From: Dasypus novemcinctus
Lineage: Eukaryota; Chordata; Mammalia; Cingulata; Dasypodidae
NCBI RefSeq assembly: GCF_030445035.2
Contig: NC_080702.1
Span: 26,870,334 to 26,934,333, forward strand
Reading direction: 5' to 3'
DNA length: 64,000 nucleotides
The notes below the pieces were generated by a model. It searched no databases and was not told where the DNA came from. It saw only the letters and a program-made list of their open reading frames with translations. Of this stretch, positions 62,919 to 64,000 are shown one piece after another; positions within the stretch are counted from its first letter, which is position 1, and each line of letters begins with the position of its first letter. Made by a program: the position numbers and the translations under genes.

Positions 62919-63322
62919 GGGAAGCAGATGTGGCTCAAATGATAGAGCATCTGCCTACCACATGGGAGGGCCAGGGTTCAAACCCAGGGTCTCCTGACCT
63001 GTGGTGAGCTGGCTCACGTGCAGTGCTGCCACGTGTGAGGAATGCCATGCCATGCAAGGGAGTCCCCTGCGTAGGGGAGCCCCACGTGCAAGGAGTGCGC
63101 CCCACAAGGAGAGCTGCCCCGCATGAAAAAAGTGCAGCCTGCCCAGGAGTGGCACTGCACACACAGAGAGCTGACGAAGCAAGATGATGCAACAAAAAGA
63201 GATGCAGTTTTCCAGTGCTACCAGATAATGCAAGCAGACACAGAAGAACACACAGCGGATGGGCACAGAGAGCAGACAATGGGGGGGGGGGGGGGCGGGG
63301 AGGGAGAGAAATGAAAAAACCA
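62919..63322 (+). mobile_element. DAS-SINE, long single-headed form
   Basis: GGGAAGCAGATGTGGCTCAA head and a run of about fourteen G before the tail. Flanked by an AAAATGTGTTTT-like repeat at both edges, partly decayed. Confidence 0.9.
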
Positions 63323-64000
63323 AAAAAGTGTTTTGTTTTTTTTTCCTATGGAAAAATTAACGCAGATGTAGGGTCAACAATTCAAACAGCCCAAAAGTGC
63401 AACTGCTTCGATTAGTTTGTGTATTCTTCCTGAAATTTTCTGTGTGGACATATTTTGCTGTCCTAAACGTTAGTGTCCTTTACGCGAAGTTCTGTACTTT
63501 CTTTTTTTCCTTAGAAATTGTTCAAACGTCAGTATCTGAACAGCTTCCTCATTCTTTTTCTTGTTATGTCTGCTTCATGGTGTTTGGTTTATGGGTGTTT
63601 CCAAGTTTCTGCGATTCTGGGCAGTCCTTTTTTTTTTTGACACTACTCACTGTTATAATTTTCATTCTCTTACAAAGTAATTTTATGTAATCTATCTTTT
63701 AAAAATATATTCTTAAAAAACAAAATAACTTTAGCTGTAAGATAACGTTTAAAAGATTTCTTTGAAAGGTCCTTTTAATTACTCTTATTTGCATTGTGAC
63801 CATGCAGTTTTGCACAAGAATTTTGTTCCTTAATTATTGGCTTGTTCCTAAAATGTCCCCAATGCTTTAGTACAATTTTCCTTTTCTTCAGAACTTTATT
63901 TTTCACTTTGACTTTAGCAGATCTTGGATAAGCAAGGCTAATTTTATGTATACTCACTGGGGCTATCAAAGCCTCAGGGAAACTGGTGTCTCTGAAGAAT
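63323..64000. other. AT-rich sequence, no gene recognised
   Basis: Seven hundred AT-rich bases with several T runs. I see no exon, and the next gene expected on the human map (DNM2) is not visible. Confidence 0.4.

Overview
The window is mammalian nuclear DNA, almost certainly from an armadillo (Xenarthra, probably Dasypus). Two multi-exon genes lie on the + strand in the order ILF3 then QTRT1, the same order as on human chromosome 19p13.2 (from memory). About forty copies of a tRNA-derived SINE with the start GGGAAGCGGATGTGGCTCAA and an AAATAAATAAATCTTT-type tail match the armadillo DAS-SINE family, and several look young because their target-site duplications are still intact.

Positions 1-2260 are intron, with an L2 relic, one SINE and a CCA repeat. 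Positions 2261-17250 hold the coding part of ILF3, the double-stranded-RNA-binding protein NF90/NF110. Every exon could be placed by splice sites and frame. The short NF90 end (702 aa, stop at 12253) and the long NF110 end (895 aa, stop at 16651) are both intact, as is the 12-nt NVKQ alternative acceptor. The untranslated first exon lies outside the window. Positions 17251-20850 show no gene. Positions 20850-22300 are a CpG-rich segment with a 65/46-bp minisatellite carrying a GC box in every unit. Positions 22900-43760 are almost wholly SINEs, L1 pieces and solo LTRs.

QTRT1, the catalytic subunit of queuine tRNA-ribosyltransferase, runs from its CpG-island promoter (about 43960) to its stop at 59323. 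Ten exons give 403 aa with both catalytic aspartates and the zinc ligands. Three transposon or repeat effects touch it. A MaLR-like LTR carrying a nested SINE fills intron 4 and ends about 8 nt before exon 5. Intron 8 is a 1.7-kb G-rich minisatellite that starts at a non-canonical GC donor. Intron 3 is swollen to 8.9 kb by SINEs and L1. Downstream, 59324-64000 is again repeats.

The two genes are not an operon or a pathway. ILF3 (with ILF2/NF45) handles structured RNA, splicing and translation, and QTRT1 (with QTRT2) puts queuine into tRNA anticodons. I found no bacterial features, CRISPR array or functional tRNA gene. Names, residue numbers and human lengths rest on recalled knowledge of these families, and no alignment or database search was run.
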